Below, one piece after another: positions 10,607 through 20,175 of a stretch of DNA of 64,000 nucleotides (positions are counted from its first letter, which is position 1; every line of letters begins with the position of its first letter). This stretch comes from Strigamia acuminata (Eukaryota > Arthropoda > Chilopoda > Geophilomorpha > Linotaeniidae): contig OX442317.1 of assembly GCA_949358305.1 (NCBI GenBank), forward strand, positions 15,380,491 to 15,444,490, read 5' to 3'. Position numbers and translations under genes: made by a program. Below the pieces are notes generated by a model. It ran no database searches and was not told where the DNA came from. It was given only the letters and a program-made list of their open reading frames with translations.

Positions 10607-12670
10607 TCAAACGAAATCAGAATCGCGCTCTCCTGCACGAATACCCACAGCTTCAAGTGACCATAGGCGTTCCAGCTCCTTATCCGGGGAGACATCACAC
10701 GTTGCGCAGCAGGCTACTGACGCAGTGTCATCGAGAAGTAAGTCCGCGGGTCCAGCAGCACCCGACAAAATCCATCCGAATATGGTGTTAATCAAACCGG
10801 ACGACTGGTCAAGTCGTTTGCGACCGTTCAAACAAACCTGCCACCAAACATCGACTCCAAGCAGGATGTCAATGTTCCGGGCGGTCGATGGTAAGTCCTC
10901 GGCCAACTCAAGACCTAGGGCTTTGACCTTCTCAATGGTCTCGGCGTGAACGATTCCCGACACATGCGGAAGATGATCCACACTCAGAGCGGACAATTTG
11001 ATGTCCTTCGCGCTATGGCGAGACTTAAGACGTATTGAGAAAACGTCGTAATCTGTCGGCATTGCGTCACGCTCATTAAAGCGCTGGGTAGAAGCGTGCA
11101 CGACGCCACATCGTCGCAACTTAATGCGATCAGCTAAGCTTTTAAGAATATAGGAACGGTGACTTCCTGGGTCCAGCATGCCTCGAATGCGATGCGACCC
11201 TCCTGACTTAGTGGTCAGTTCTGCTGAAAAGATCATCAGCTGCAAAGAAGAAGCAACGGACAACGTAACGTTCGTAACGACCTGCAAATCCTTTGGCTTT
11301 TCTAAAGGAACAGGAGGCTTGTCCTTAGCACTCCGACAAATAGCCGTGTGATGGCGACCACCGCACAATCTACAGGCAAAGCGGCTCGGACATTGCTTGA
11401 ATGAATGACCAACTCGAAGACAATTGAAACAGAGCCTGTCTCGGCGAACTATTTCAGTCCTTGCCTCCACCTCCACCACCTTTGTGCAATCCTGAGCCAA
11501 ATGATCGGCCTTACAGAACGGACATGCGGGTTTAGCGGACCCCTGTCTTGGACTCGACGGTCCCTTTGGGATCTGAGCAGCGACCAAAGACGCCATGGCA
11601 CCTTTACGCTCTTTCTCAGACCGGTCAGCCTTTTCTGAACCCTGTTTCATGGACGGCAAATGCGTGGATCCCACAACTTCCTCGAGTCGCTCAAGGATCT
11701 TAAGTTCTGCTGCAAAGAAGTCCAGCATGGTCACCAAGTTCTGAGACTTTGTTCCATGCGTTTCGTAATATCGCAAAATCATCCGGTAAGGGAATTTCCT
11801 TAGAACATCGTCGGCCAGAACATAGCCGGCAGTCTGAACAGGAACCTGCAATTGCTCCAGCATTCGGACTGTCGTGGAAACACGAGCAAGCTGCGACTTG
11901 AGCACCTTGGTAGGATGCACGTCAAGAATTGGTTTCAGATCTTTCACGGTCTTCAGAAGAGCCGTTCTCTGAGCTTCGTCACCGCCATAACTGCGGATAA
12001 GCTCGTCTCTAGCTAATATGTATGACCCGTCCACAAGAGGATAGGAAGAGATGAGCGTTGCGGCATCACCTTCACACATGGACTGTAAGTATTGCAACTT
12101 CTCAGTCTCGGACAACTCCAAGTTTGAGTGCACGGATGTGTCAAAACTACTCAAAAAGGAGCGGAACTTGACCACATTGCCACTAAACTTTATTGTCTCC
12201 AATGTAGGCAATTTCGAATAGTGAGGCCGGCGGGTATTAACCGATGATCCAGCCCCAGGAGCGCTAGATGTAACGCTCGCGTTAAGCGTTTGGTTCAATT
12301 GAGACGTTGACCAATGTGCAACCATCCTCTGAGACACCTGGTATCTAGCACGCAGATGATCCACCTGAGAGGTCAATTCCTCCATCTGAGCTATTCCTTG
12401 CAAATAAGTTGCTCGAACCCAATAGGTCTGTAAAACGTTCAAATCGTTCATAAGACGACGTTCTTGTTGCTGAGCAGACAAGACAGCAGCCTCGAGTTCC
12501 CCTGAGTCCGTCAAAAGACGCGACCTCATCAGGAACTGATCCATTGCTTGGACTAACGAATTGTAGCGAGCCTCCACCAAGTCCATTGGCTCTGGCGTAG
12601 GAGCTCTCGGAATAATGGGCGTTCCCCCAGGAGTCGTGGGTCTGGAACCCATTCCTGGTTGCGTAGCCAT
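10607..12670 (-). CDS. gag: Element A gag-protease
   Basis: 687 codons counted from the ATG at 12670. I prefer this ATG to one 12 codons upstream for two reasons. It follows a pyrimidine-rich TTGCAG acceptor-like site, and gags F and G also begin with MAT. Residues 155-290 resemble the DUF1759 gag core (LPTLETIKFSGN). Three zinc knuckles follow at about 383-446: CPFC(n3)H(n4)C, CFNC(n4)H(n4)C and CRLC(n3)H(n4)C. An aspartic protease of the retropepsin-like DUF1758 type has MLDPGSHRSY at about 500 and DILLGVDVWW near 600. The frame ends at TGA (10609-10607), then stays open into pol. Gag packages element RNA; protease matures the polyprotein. Confidence 0.95.
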   Translation of the reverse strand: MATQPGMGSRPTTPGGTPIIPRAPTPEPMDLVEARYNSLVQAMDQFLMRSRLLTDSGELEAAVLSAQQQERRLMNDLNVLQTYWVRATYLQGIAQMEELTSQVDHLRARYQVSQRMVAHWSTSQLNQTLNASVTSSAPGAGSSVNTRRPHYSKLPTLETIKFSGNVVKFRSFLSSFDTSVHSNLELSETEKLQYLQSMCEGDAATLISSYPLVDGSYILARDELIRSYGGDEAQRTALLKTVKDLKPILDVHPTKVLKSQLARVSTTVRMLEQLQVPVQTAGYVLADDVLRKFPYRMILRYYETHGTKSQNLVTMLDFFAAELKILERLEEVVGSTHLPSMKQGSEKADRSEKERKGAMASLVAAQIPKGPSSPRQGSAKPACPFCKADHLAQDCTKVVEVEARTEIVRRDRLCFNCLRVGHSFKQCPSRFACRLCGGRHHTAICRSAKDKPPVPLEKPKDLQVVTNVTLSVASSLQLMIFSAELTTKSGGSHRIRGMLDPGSHRSYILKSLADRIKLRRCGVVHASTQRFNERDAMPTDYDVFSIRLKSRHSAKDIKLSALSVDHLPHVSGIVHAETIEKVKALGLELAEDLPSTARNIDILLGVDVWWQVCLNGRKRLDQSSGLINTIFGWILSGAAGPADLLLDDTASVACCATCDVSPDKELERLWSLEAVGIRAGERDSDFV

Positions 12671-13003
12671 GCCAACTGTCCTCTGCAAGTAGGAAAGCAA
12701 AGACAATTAGACAGCTCGATAACTTATAACACAAGACAAGACGACACCAAGGCGTGATAGCGGCCACTGATGTGTATAACAACTCTATTATCTAACAAGA
12801 TAGCAAGACACCAAGGCGACACAACTGCCACTGGCGTAAGCAAGAAAACAACACCACGGTTTGATAGCAACCAATGGCGTGTAAGTTTCACTAGCGAAAC
12901 ACACAACAAACGAGACGGTCAGACGTCTAGAAACTTTCTCTGGCTAACTAACGAGACGGTACAACGTCTAGAGCTATTCTATCTAATGCAACTTATGACT
13001 CCC

Positions 13004-13191
13004 CTGCTTTACAAGCAGTTATATGGAGCTAACACAGAAAAAATGCACTTAATACGAAAAGGCACACTCTCGCTTCGAATCTGACACACACACTAAGCTA
13101 AATTGACTCGAAATTAACCCCCAAAAACCATAAAACGACACTAAAATGTCATCTTCACGAATGGAGAAGTCTGAAGCACGCTGCGTTGTGT
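13004..13191 (-). other. Shared leader signals of element A (decamer plus hairpin)
   Basis: Sense ACACAACGCA at 13191-13182. A hairpin CTGCTTGTAAAGCAG followed by GGGGA lies at 13018-13001, about 173 nt downstream. The gag ATG is 521 nt after the decamer. C1, C2 and F carry the same arrangement, with loops of different sequence but a retained stem. Confidence 0.65.
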
Positions 13192-13424
13192 ACACACGAT
13201 GAAAACTGGACGTCAGCTGGCTGAAAACTCTGGTCGAACGCGTGGACTGGATGCGGCTACTCTGCAACTCGTGTCGCCTAGGAGAAACCACGCTCTGGAC
13301 ACACACGACGACAGGAACTGAAGCGACACTGACGCTTCCACAAACTGGACACTGACGCATGAAGATCGCGGTCGCACACGGTGATCAAGCGCACACGAAG
13401 GCGAGAACTCACGTCGTATCCTGG

Positions 13425-13442
13425 TCAAACAAAACGGTACCA
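13425..13442 (-). other. Primer-binding site of element A
   Basis: Sense TGGTACCGTTTTGTTTGA, 11 nt downstream of the 5' LTR. It shares TGGTACCGT with the sites of B, C and G but diverges after position 9. Confidence 0.6.
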
Positions 13443-13453
13443 AGAAGAAGGAA

Positions 13454-14359
13454 TGTTGCTGTCACGCGCAACAGGCCAGGACGGGGAAAAGAAGACGCTT
13501 GATGAAGCTCAAACAAATCCCAGAGGCAATGGCGGCGATATCAAAGATGGCGGTATAGTGGTTGTGTAAACGTGCTGTGCGACTCCAAAACGAGGTCGGG
13601 CCCAACCACGGCAATTTAGGGTTAAGGAAATGGTCGAATTGTCGGAATCAACTCACAAAGTGGCGGCCAATAGGAAGAGAGAATGTCCCTGGCTCTCTAC
13701 TCACTACACATCATGTATGCAGAAGAAATAGACCAGTATGGGGAAGAAAACAGCAGTTTTAATCCAAAGTGAAAGAGAGGAGGAAAAAACTCAACCTTTA
13801 GGGTTAAGTTTCAACACGACAAGACTCACGCGCTCATTGTTAGGCGCGCGACAATAGACAAAGGCAAAATGAGCAAGATGCATCAGTTACATTGAAATAA
13901 AAGCTTATAAATAACAGATGCACTCAGGCAAAGAACACTCTGGCCTGAGAGGCCCAAAACTAAACCTCAGACACAGCTCAAATCATTAACAGGCATGAGC
14001 AGTGTCACCTAAATCAAATAACACTTGCCAACAAGGCATATCAATAACAATCGCTAATTACAAAGCAGGCCAAAAGATGGCGCTCAAACACGGGAGGCCA
14101 AAACCTTATACACACGTAAAGAAAACGCTCAAAGCGCTGCTAAAACTTAAACTTAAGGCAGCGACGAGTTGGCATGGCAACGCAGCTCGTCCAGACGTTC
14201 AAGACAAAGAAATCAGTGCAGGTAAGTGCTCCAATTTCCCGGCGATAATGCTAGAAAATACTGAAATCAGACAAAAAGGTTAGTAGAAAATTGCAGACAC
14301 TTTCTGCCCAAAAGACCAAAGAAGAACCGCTAATAAATCCATCGCGGTTGCTAGCAACA
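13454..14359 (-). repeat. 5' LTR of element A
   Basis: 906 bp, ends TGTTGCT/AGCAACA, followed at 14360-14363 by the target duplication TCTC. It differs from the 3' LTR at three sites. A third copy is the solo LTR at 37696-38602. Confidence 0.95.
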
Positions 14360-15238
14360 TCTCTCTCGAGGATTGTTAATTTTATTCCGACCTCAACATG
14401 TAATAACCAACATTTTTTGATGTTAACTTCAGCTTTAGCAAACTCTAATTTAATGTTTCTCTGCACTGAAGTGACTTGCCTCCTTATTCTCCCCTTTCTG
14501 TCGGAATAATCTTCGACTTACCCGCCAAAAACTTAAATCTAGCGTGCAACTTCCAAGTCAACTTTTAACTTATCTCACTAGGCGATAGCTGTATTTAGAC
14601 TCTATTTCTTAACCCAAAATCAATCATGTAAACACACTGACCTTCATTTCCTTTCAGACTCGGATGTGCACTAAAGTAAAATCTTTATATCTTAAGACAA
14701 ACGACAGAACATAACGAAATCGAAAGCAAAAAACAGAAAAGCAAACTTAAATTTACTACAATAACATTAAAAGTTTTCTTCAGCTTTGCTTTCTCGATAA
14801 TGCGCTTGAAGTTCCAAAATCTTTCCGTCGTCCGTTGCCGAATTTCTCGATCTTTCGTCTTCCAACTTCTTGTCGCCTCCAATGATACATTGCGTTGTGT
14901 TTTTGAATGGTTTACCCGCTTTGGTGTACATGGTGACGGTGCAGGTCAGGTGCAGCTTCACTCGGATTCTGTTCGAATCTCGATTAACCGCCGCCATTTT
15001 CTTCTTCATGCAGTGTTCGATCCAACGCTGCCTTCTTTCTTTCGCCCGATTCACCTCGGCATATTTCGTGGCTTTCAACGTTTTCTCGTTACTGACCGTT
15101 GATTCCTGTCGACCTTCTGTGGTTGTTTCGTTTCTTTTCCCTTGGAATGAACCGCTTCCAACCAGCTGTCTTTCTCTGCCGTCGGTGTTCGAATTAGGCC
15201 TCACTGTTTGAGGTTTGTATCCTTGGTCACAGTACCAA
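14360..15238 (-). mobile_element. Element B1 internal region, proximal part
   Basis: Continuation of B1 on the other side of element A, matching reversed 41784-42664 of B2 at roughly 99%. It contains most of the 195-codon B ORF and, at 15221-15237, the PBS (sense TGGTACTGTGACCAAGG, one base different from B2). The shared decamer ACACAACGCA lies inside the ORF. Confidence 0.9.
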
Positions 15239-15354
15239 TTTTTCTTTTCCTCCGGCTGCATCCGGAGTGAATCGAATAAAGGAGTTCGAAGCACGTATGG
15301 CTTCGAGTCAGCCACGGTGAGCTTAGCTCCCGTGCTCTCGTTGGTTCTATTCAT
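14767..15354 (-). CDS. 195-codon family-B ORF starting in the LTR and crossing the PBS
   Basis: Function unknown. The protein is hydrophilic and strongly basic in the middle (KERRQRWIEH, MKKKMAAVNR), with an acidic C-terminal third. It starts 116 bp before the 5' LTR end and reads across the PBS into the internal region. Compared with the B2 copy (41662-42255, 197 codons), the differences I can see are a 6-bp in-frame indel near codon 10 and an Arg-to-Cys change at the PBS. The frame survives in both copies. No gag, protease, RT or envelope motif is seen. It could be an accessory protein or an ORF over conserved cis sequence. Confidence 0.35.
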   Translation of the reverse strand: MNRTNESTGAKLTVADSKPYVLRTPLFDSLRMQPEEKKNWYCDQGYKPQTVRPNSNTDGRERQLVGSGSFQGKRNETTTEGRQESTVSNEKTLKATKYAEVNRAKERRQRWIEHCMKKKMAAVNRDSNRIRVKLHLTCTVTMYTKAGKPFKNTTQCIIGGDKKLEDERSRNSATDDGKILELQAHYRESKAEENF

Positions 15355-16692
15355 TTGAGATTTGAGTGGAAAGAGGAGAAGGACTCAATTTGAAACTTTC
15401 AGTTGGAGAATTTATTCGCAAGTGAGGAATTTCATCCTTTTAACAATGAGACGAGACGTGACACGAGATGGACAACAATTAAATATCAAGTGTCACACAA
15501 CAAAGTTTATGTTTTTTTTTAAGCCTAACATTGAATAAATGTCTTAATTATATCTCAGAAACTTCATTTATAGAAGACATGAAGTTTCCTAATTAAAGAT
15601 AACAGGGGAGAAGTTGTCAGGCGCTTTTCTGGCCGAAAATCATCACTTTTAACACAAATGTACAATTTAACATTGTAAATGATTGAATACAAATGATCAA
15701 ACTTAAATACACTTCTCAGATCACATAGAAAGTAGCAATCCGAGATAAAAACATACTTTAAACAAACAAACAACAACTTGAGTTATATAAACATTGATAA
15801 AAATACAACTCCTCTGTGTATGACGTCATTTGCGAGTATGACTGCTCCATCGCTTCTTGTTATCTCTCGCAAATCGTCTACAATCATGTCAAAATGAGTT
15901 CAGGTAGGAAAACGAACAAAAGACCTAAACTAATTCGTCTAATTATACATTCAAACCTAATTACTCTTTACTTTAACAGATAATCGAAAAAACATTCAAC
16001 CGCACGCTTCATCCGGGTCTCTCACTACCGAAAATGGCCGACCAAATACAACGCCTTTGCTCACGATCGCCTTTTGCTGCGGATTACTTCTCTCCCGCGA
16101 TCCCATGAATTACCGATCAGGTAAGTAAGCACATATGTATTTCCTTCCAACATATTGCTTGTGTTTTTGAGCTTAAACGAGCGTTTCCTTTGGCCATTTC
16201 AGCGTCCATCACCCGAACCAAGCCGTACGATTTCCGTCTCCTCGATTTCACAACAGCGTGAGATGTTCTTCATCGATACAACTAAAAAGGTAATTAAACA
16301 TCAGAATCAATAACAAGTATAAATAAAACTTAACATCTATTTACAGCATCATGCAACTCCCGAACTGAATTGCATCCAGATTCAGCCAAACTTAAGGTAA
16401 GTAATTTTATGTGTACAAAGTCAAACGTAAAATTAACAATTAGCGTAATTATATTTAACCTAAACATTCCTTATTTACAGTCATTCCTATTAACACGTAT
16501 TTTCCTTTCAGACATACTCGAACCGGCGGAGTTCAACGCATATCAAGGAATTCTTCACACTCAGATAAGTTTTAACACTTAATTCTCGATATGAACAATT
16601 ATTAAAAAGCCCTAACCTTTCTTTTCAGTTATCATCGGACTCGTCAATGATTATGCCTCAGATTCGATACGATTTCCTTCGAATTTGCTTAA
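15239..16692 (-). repeat. 5' LTR of element B1, part 1 (split by the TTAA insert)
   Basis: The part from the PBS side to the TTAA at 16689-16692. Positions 15239 to about 15,425 match B2 at near identity. About 15,430-15,960 barely aligns with B2. About 15,960-16,692 matches B2 at roughly 88%. This mosaic pattern suggests that the U3 part comes from another subfamily. Confidence 0.85.
16111..16692 (+). other. Series of exon-like segments antisense to the B LTR
   Basis: On the plus strand the B1 LTR reads as short exons bounded by consensus splice sites. Donors: GTAAGT at 16121, GTAATT at 16290, GTAAGT at 16397 and, past the insert, GTAAGT at 33008. Acceptors: TTTCAG ending 16202, TTACAG ending 16346, TTACAG ending 16480 or TTTCAG ending 16511, and TTTCAG ending 16628. 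Exons 2 and 3 are 87 and 50 nt; introns are about 60-115 nt. All these sites are present, reversed, in both B2 LTRs despite about 12% divergence. No long spliced reading frame is shared, so it may be a non-coding RNA or a gene fragment. Confidence 0.4.
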
Positions 16693-17050
16693 CCTTTTCG
16701 CGGATTGGCTTCCGCGAAATCCGCATTTCGGGGGCGACTATTCTGGGGATTCCGGGTGGACCAAACTCTTCCGGAAAATGTCCGGGGTGGTGTTGGGAGT
16801 GTCAATAGACTGTTTTGTGTCAAGGTTGTCAATTTTCATGTGAGTATTGGAAGGTTCATTTCTGCACATTCTCATGTATTTTTTTTCACAGGAGCGACAA
16901 GGAGCGATGAAGCGGGATCGAGCGAGAGTGGGTAAAATAAACTGGTTTACGTCTCCAATGCGCGTTCAAGATGGAATACGAACTCGGAATCGACTCCAAC
17001 ACGCGTTCGCGTGACATACGGACGCATTCACGACCCAGATCAAAAAATGA
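16693..17050 (+). other. Left end of the TTAA insert with a 52-bp intron-like segment
   Basis: Begins CCTTTTCGCGGATTGG and contains an inverted pair GCGGATT/AATCCGC. A candidate intron of 52 bp (16840-16891) starts GTGAGTATTGG and ends in eight T's and CACAG. The second copy of this end (19581-19920) keeps the same 52-bp length and has GTAAGT at its donor (19728-19779). Plus-strand transcription entering the hairpin would be implied; no protein is recognised. Confidence 0.45.
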
Positions 17051-17051
17051 T

Positions 17052-19250
17052 CTCGTATTCGACTCGCTTTCTAGTCGAGTACGAATTTTGCCCTTCTTCA
17101 ACGCGAAATCGTATTCGACTCGTTTTCGAGTCGAATGCGAATTTTGCCCTTCTTCAACGCGAAATCGTATTCGACTCGTTTTCTAGTCGAGTACGAGTTT
17201 TGCCCTTCTTCAACGCGAAATCGTATTCGACTCGTTTTCGAGTCGAATGCGAATTTTGCCCTTCTTCAACGCGAAATCGTATTCGACTCGTTTTCGAGTC
17301 GAGTACGAGTTTTGCCCTTCTTCAACGAGAAATCGTATTCGACTCGTTTTCGAGTCGAGTACGAGTTTTGCCCTTCTTCAACGCGAAATCGTATTCGACT
17401 CGTTTTCGAGTCGAATGCGAATTTTGCCCTTCTTCAACGCGAAATCGTATTCGACTCGTTTTCGAGTCGAGTACGAGTTTTGCCCTTCTTCAACGCGAAA
17501 TCGTATTCGACTCGTTTTCGAGTCGAGTACGAGTTTTGCCCTTCTTCAACGCGAAATCGTATTCGACTCGTTTTCGAGTCGAATGCGAATTCGTATTCGA
17601 CTCGTTTTCGAGTCGAATGCGAATTTTGCCCTTCTTCAACGCGAAATCGTATTCGACTCGTTTTCGAGTCGAGTACGAGTTTTGCCCTTCTTCAACGCGA
17701 AATCGTATTCGACTCGTTTTCGAGTCGAGTACGAGTTTTGCCCTTCTTCAACGCGAAATCGTATTCGACTCGTTTTCGAGTCGAATGCGAATTCGTATTC
17801 GACTCGTTTTCGAGTCGAATGCGAATTTTGCCCTTCTTCAACGCGAAATCGTATTCGACTCGTTTTCGAGTCGAGTACGAATTTTGCCCTTCTTCAACGC
17901 GAAATCGTATTCGACTCGTTTTCGAGTCGAATGCGAATTCGTATTCGATTCGAATACGATTCGAATTCGATTCGAATACGAATACGATCAAAATACGAAC
18001 TCGTAACAACTCGAATACGATGACCCGTTACCGGACTTTGACTCGTACGACTCGTATTCGAGATGTATTCGAGATGTATTCGAATCGTATTCGAGTCGCA
18101 TTCGAGATGGTCGATGATTTCCACTCGCTCATATACGCGTTGTATACGAGCTCGTATTTTGATCGTAATCGTAAACGAATCGTTTACAAGTCGTATACAA
18201 GTTGTATACGACGTGTATACACCTCGTATACGAACGAAGTTTGGAAAATCCACCGGATACTTACTACGACATGAAAACACATAGTAGTCACATACGTCTT
18301 ATTTGGAAATTGTGTTTTCACAAACTTCGTTCGTATACGAGGTGTATACACGTCGTATACAACTTGTATACAACTTGTAAACGATTCGTTTACGATTACG
18401 ATCAAAATACGAGCTCGTATACAACGCGTATACGAGCGAGTGGAAATCATCGACCATCTCGAATACGACTCGAATTCGATTCGTATTCGATTCGAATACG
18501 ATTCGAATTCGATTCGAATACGAATACGATCGAAATACGAACTCGTAACAACTCGAATACGAATCAAAGTCCGGGAAACAAAAATCGACCATCTCGTATA
18601 CGATTCGAAAGCGAATCGAATACGATTTCGCGTTGAAGAAGGGCAAAACTCGTACTCGACTCGAAAACGAGTCGAATACGATTTCGCGTTGAAGAAGGGC
18701 AAAACTCGTACTCGACTCGAAAACGAGTCGAATACGATTTCGCGTTGAAGAAGGGCAAAATTCGTACTCGACTCGAAAACGAGTCGAATACGATTTCGCG
18801 TTGAAGAAGGGCAAAACTCGTACTCGACTCGAAAACGAGTCGAATACGATTTCGCGTTGAAGAAGGGCAAAACTCGTACTCGACTCGAAAACGAGTCGAA
18901 TACGATTTCGCGTTGAAGAAGGGCAAAATTCGTACTCGACTCGAAAACGAGTCGAATACGATTTCGCGTTGAAGAAGGACAAAATTCGCATTCGACTCGA
19001 AAACGAGTCGAATACGAATTCGCATTCGACTCGAAAACGAGTCGAATACGATTTCGCGTTGAAGAAGGGCAAAATTCGCATTCGACTCGAAAACGAGTCG
19101 AATACGATTTCGCGTTGAAGAAGGGCAAAATTCGTACTCGACTAGAAAGCGAGTCGAATACGATTTCGCGTTGAAGAAGGGCAAAATTCGTACTCGACTA
19201 GAAAGCGAGTCGAATACGATTTCGCGTTGAAAAAGGGAAAAACTCGTACG
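17052..19250. repeat. Hairpin 1: inverted arrays of a 56-bp repeat around a roughly 80-nt loop
   Basis: The left arm (about 17052-17940) holds about 15 copies of a 56-bp unit, two of them followed by 38-bp partial units. The right arm (about 18,625-19,230) holds about 11 inverted copies. Each unit has an internal stem ATTCGACTCG/CGAGTCGAAT. Between array and loop are TTCGAA- and GTATAC-rich inverted stretches. The loop (about 18,242-18,320) matches that of hairpin 2. The units have no stops in several frames of both strands, giving open frames of 250-380 codons that I regard as by-products. Confidence 0.9.
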
Positions 19251-19580
19251 CGATTCAGTGAAACTAAATTTACATGTGCGCGTTGACGCGCGCGATTCGT
19301 GTGTTCTACGTGAGTAAATAGAGTGCGCGTCACATATGAATACAAAATGTCGACCATGCGTCGCCACGATGCCAGTGGACGAATTCTGCGAATTCGTGCA
19401 AACGCAGAAAGTTAAAAATATTCAAATTTGACGCCCACGATGACTCGTTCGTAGTAGACGCCTCCACAACTGCTTTTGAAAAGAATTTGATAAATGTTTG
19501 GAAATAATATTTAGGATTTTCTTTAATCATATCAGGAAACTGAAAACAGAAATAAAGTTTATACATTGGAAATTTTTTAT

Positions 19581-19920
19581 CCTTTTCGCGGATTGGCGTC
19601 CGCGAAATCCGCATTTCGGGGGAGACTATTCTGCGGATTCCGGGTGGACCAAACTCTTCCGAAAAATGTCCGGGGTGGTGTTGGGAGTGTCGATAGACTG
19701 TTTTGTGTCAAGGTTGCCAATTTTCATGTAAGTATTGGAAGGTTCATTTCTGTGCATTCTCATATATTTTTTTTCACAGGAGCAATGAGGCGCGATAAAG
19801 GGGGATCAAGCGAGAGTGAAAAAGATAAACTTGTTTACGTCTCAAATGCGCGTTCGCGATGGAATACGAACTTGGAATCGACTCCAATACGCGTTCGCGT
19901 CGCATACGAACGCATTTACA
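19581..19920 (+). repeat. Second copy of the insert's left end
   Basis: Direct repeat of 16693-17050 at high but imperfect identity, starting CCTTTTCGCGGATTGG. It is preceded by TTAT rather than TTAA. This suggests either a tandem duplication inside the insert or a related element nested in it. Confidence 0.75.
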
Positions 19921-19929
19921 ACTCGTTTT

Positions 19930-20175
19930 CGACTTTGATTAAAAAGGAACAAATATGATTAAAAATCAACAAAAATATACAAAACTTGATAAGAAATGTA
20001 TAAACATTGATTAGAAATCGACAAAAATCGACTGAAATCTGACAATAATCGAATAAAATCGGACAATAATCAATTCAGAATGACAAATAACAATTACAAT
20101 TGGTAAAAATTGACCAAAAATACAGAAAAATCGATTAAAAACCAGCAAAAACAAACAGAAAACGATTAAATCAAT
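19930..20175. repeat. Outer arm of the inverted structure (left)
   Basis: A-rich sequence full of 'gattaaaaatcaacaaaaatcg' variants, matching reversed 27,130-27,310. The pair lies outside the 4.4-kb palindrome, so the inverted organisation originally extended to at least about 7.4 kb. Confidence 0.65.

Larger units (their letters stand above)
12671..13453 (-). other. Element A 5' leader
   Basis: 783 nt between the 5' LTR and gag. It contains the PBS, the shared decamer and hairpin, and a pyrimidine tract ending CTTGCAG about 12 nt before the gag ATG. Tandem imperfect repeats around 'gcgtgatagcggccactg' occupy 12,750-12,900. I see no protein gene in it. Confidence 0.7.
6440..14359 (-). mobile_element. 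Element A: full-length BEL/Pao retrotransposon
   Basis: 7920 bp with two 906-bp LTRs and a 4-bp target duplication TCTC (6436-6439 and 14360-14363). The uninterrupted site is preserved in B2 near 42,660, which confirms both ends exactly. The sense strand is minus: 5' LTR, PBS, leader, gag-protease, then RT-RNase H-integrase. The LTRs differ at only three positions I can see (near 7034, 7065 and 7170 against their partners), so insertion is recent. The only obvious coding lesion is one in-frame TGA. Confidence 0.97.

Noticed and set aside
16370-16582. 70-codon ORF repeated in all three B LTRs
   Set aside because: It runs through two consensus introns on the same strand, so it is more likely a read-through of exon and intron sequence than a protein.
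17052-19250. CRISPR array
   Set aside because: Tandem 56-bp units have no unique spacers, the arrays are mirrored and the genome is eukaryotic.
17011-19367. Long ORFs of 250-380 codons in the 56-bp arrays
   Set aside because: They follow the repeat in every phase on both strands and have no protein-like composition beyond the repeat itself.
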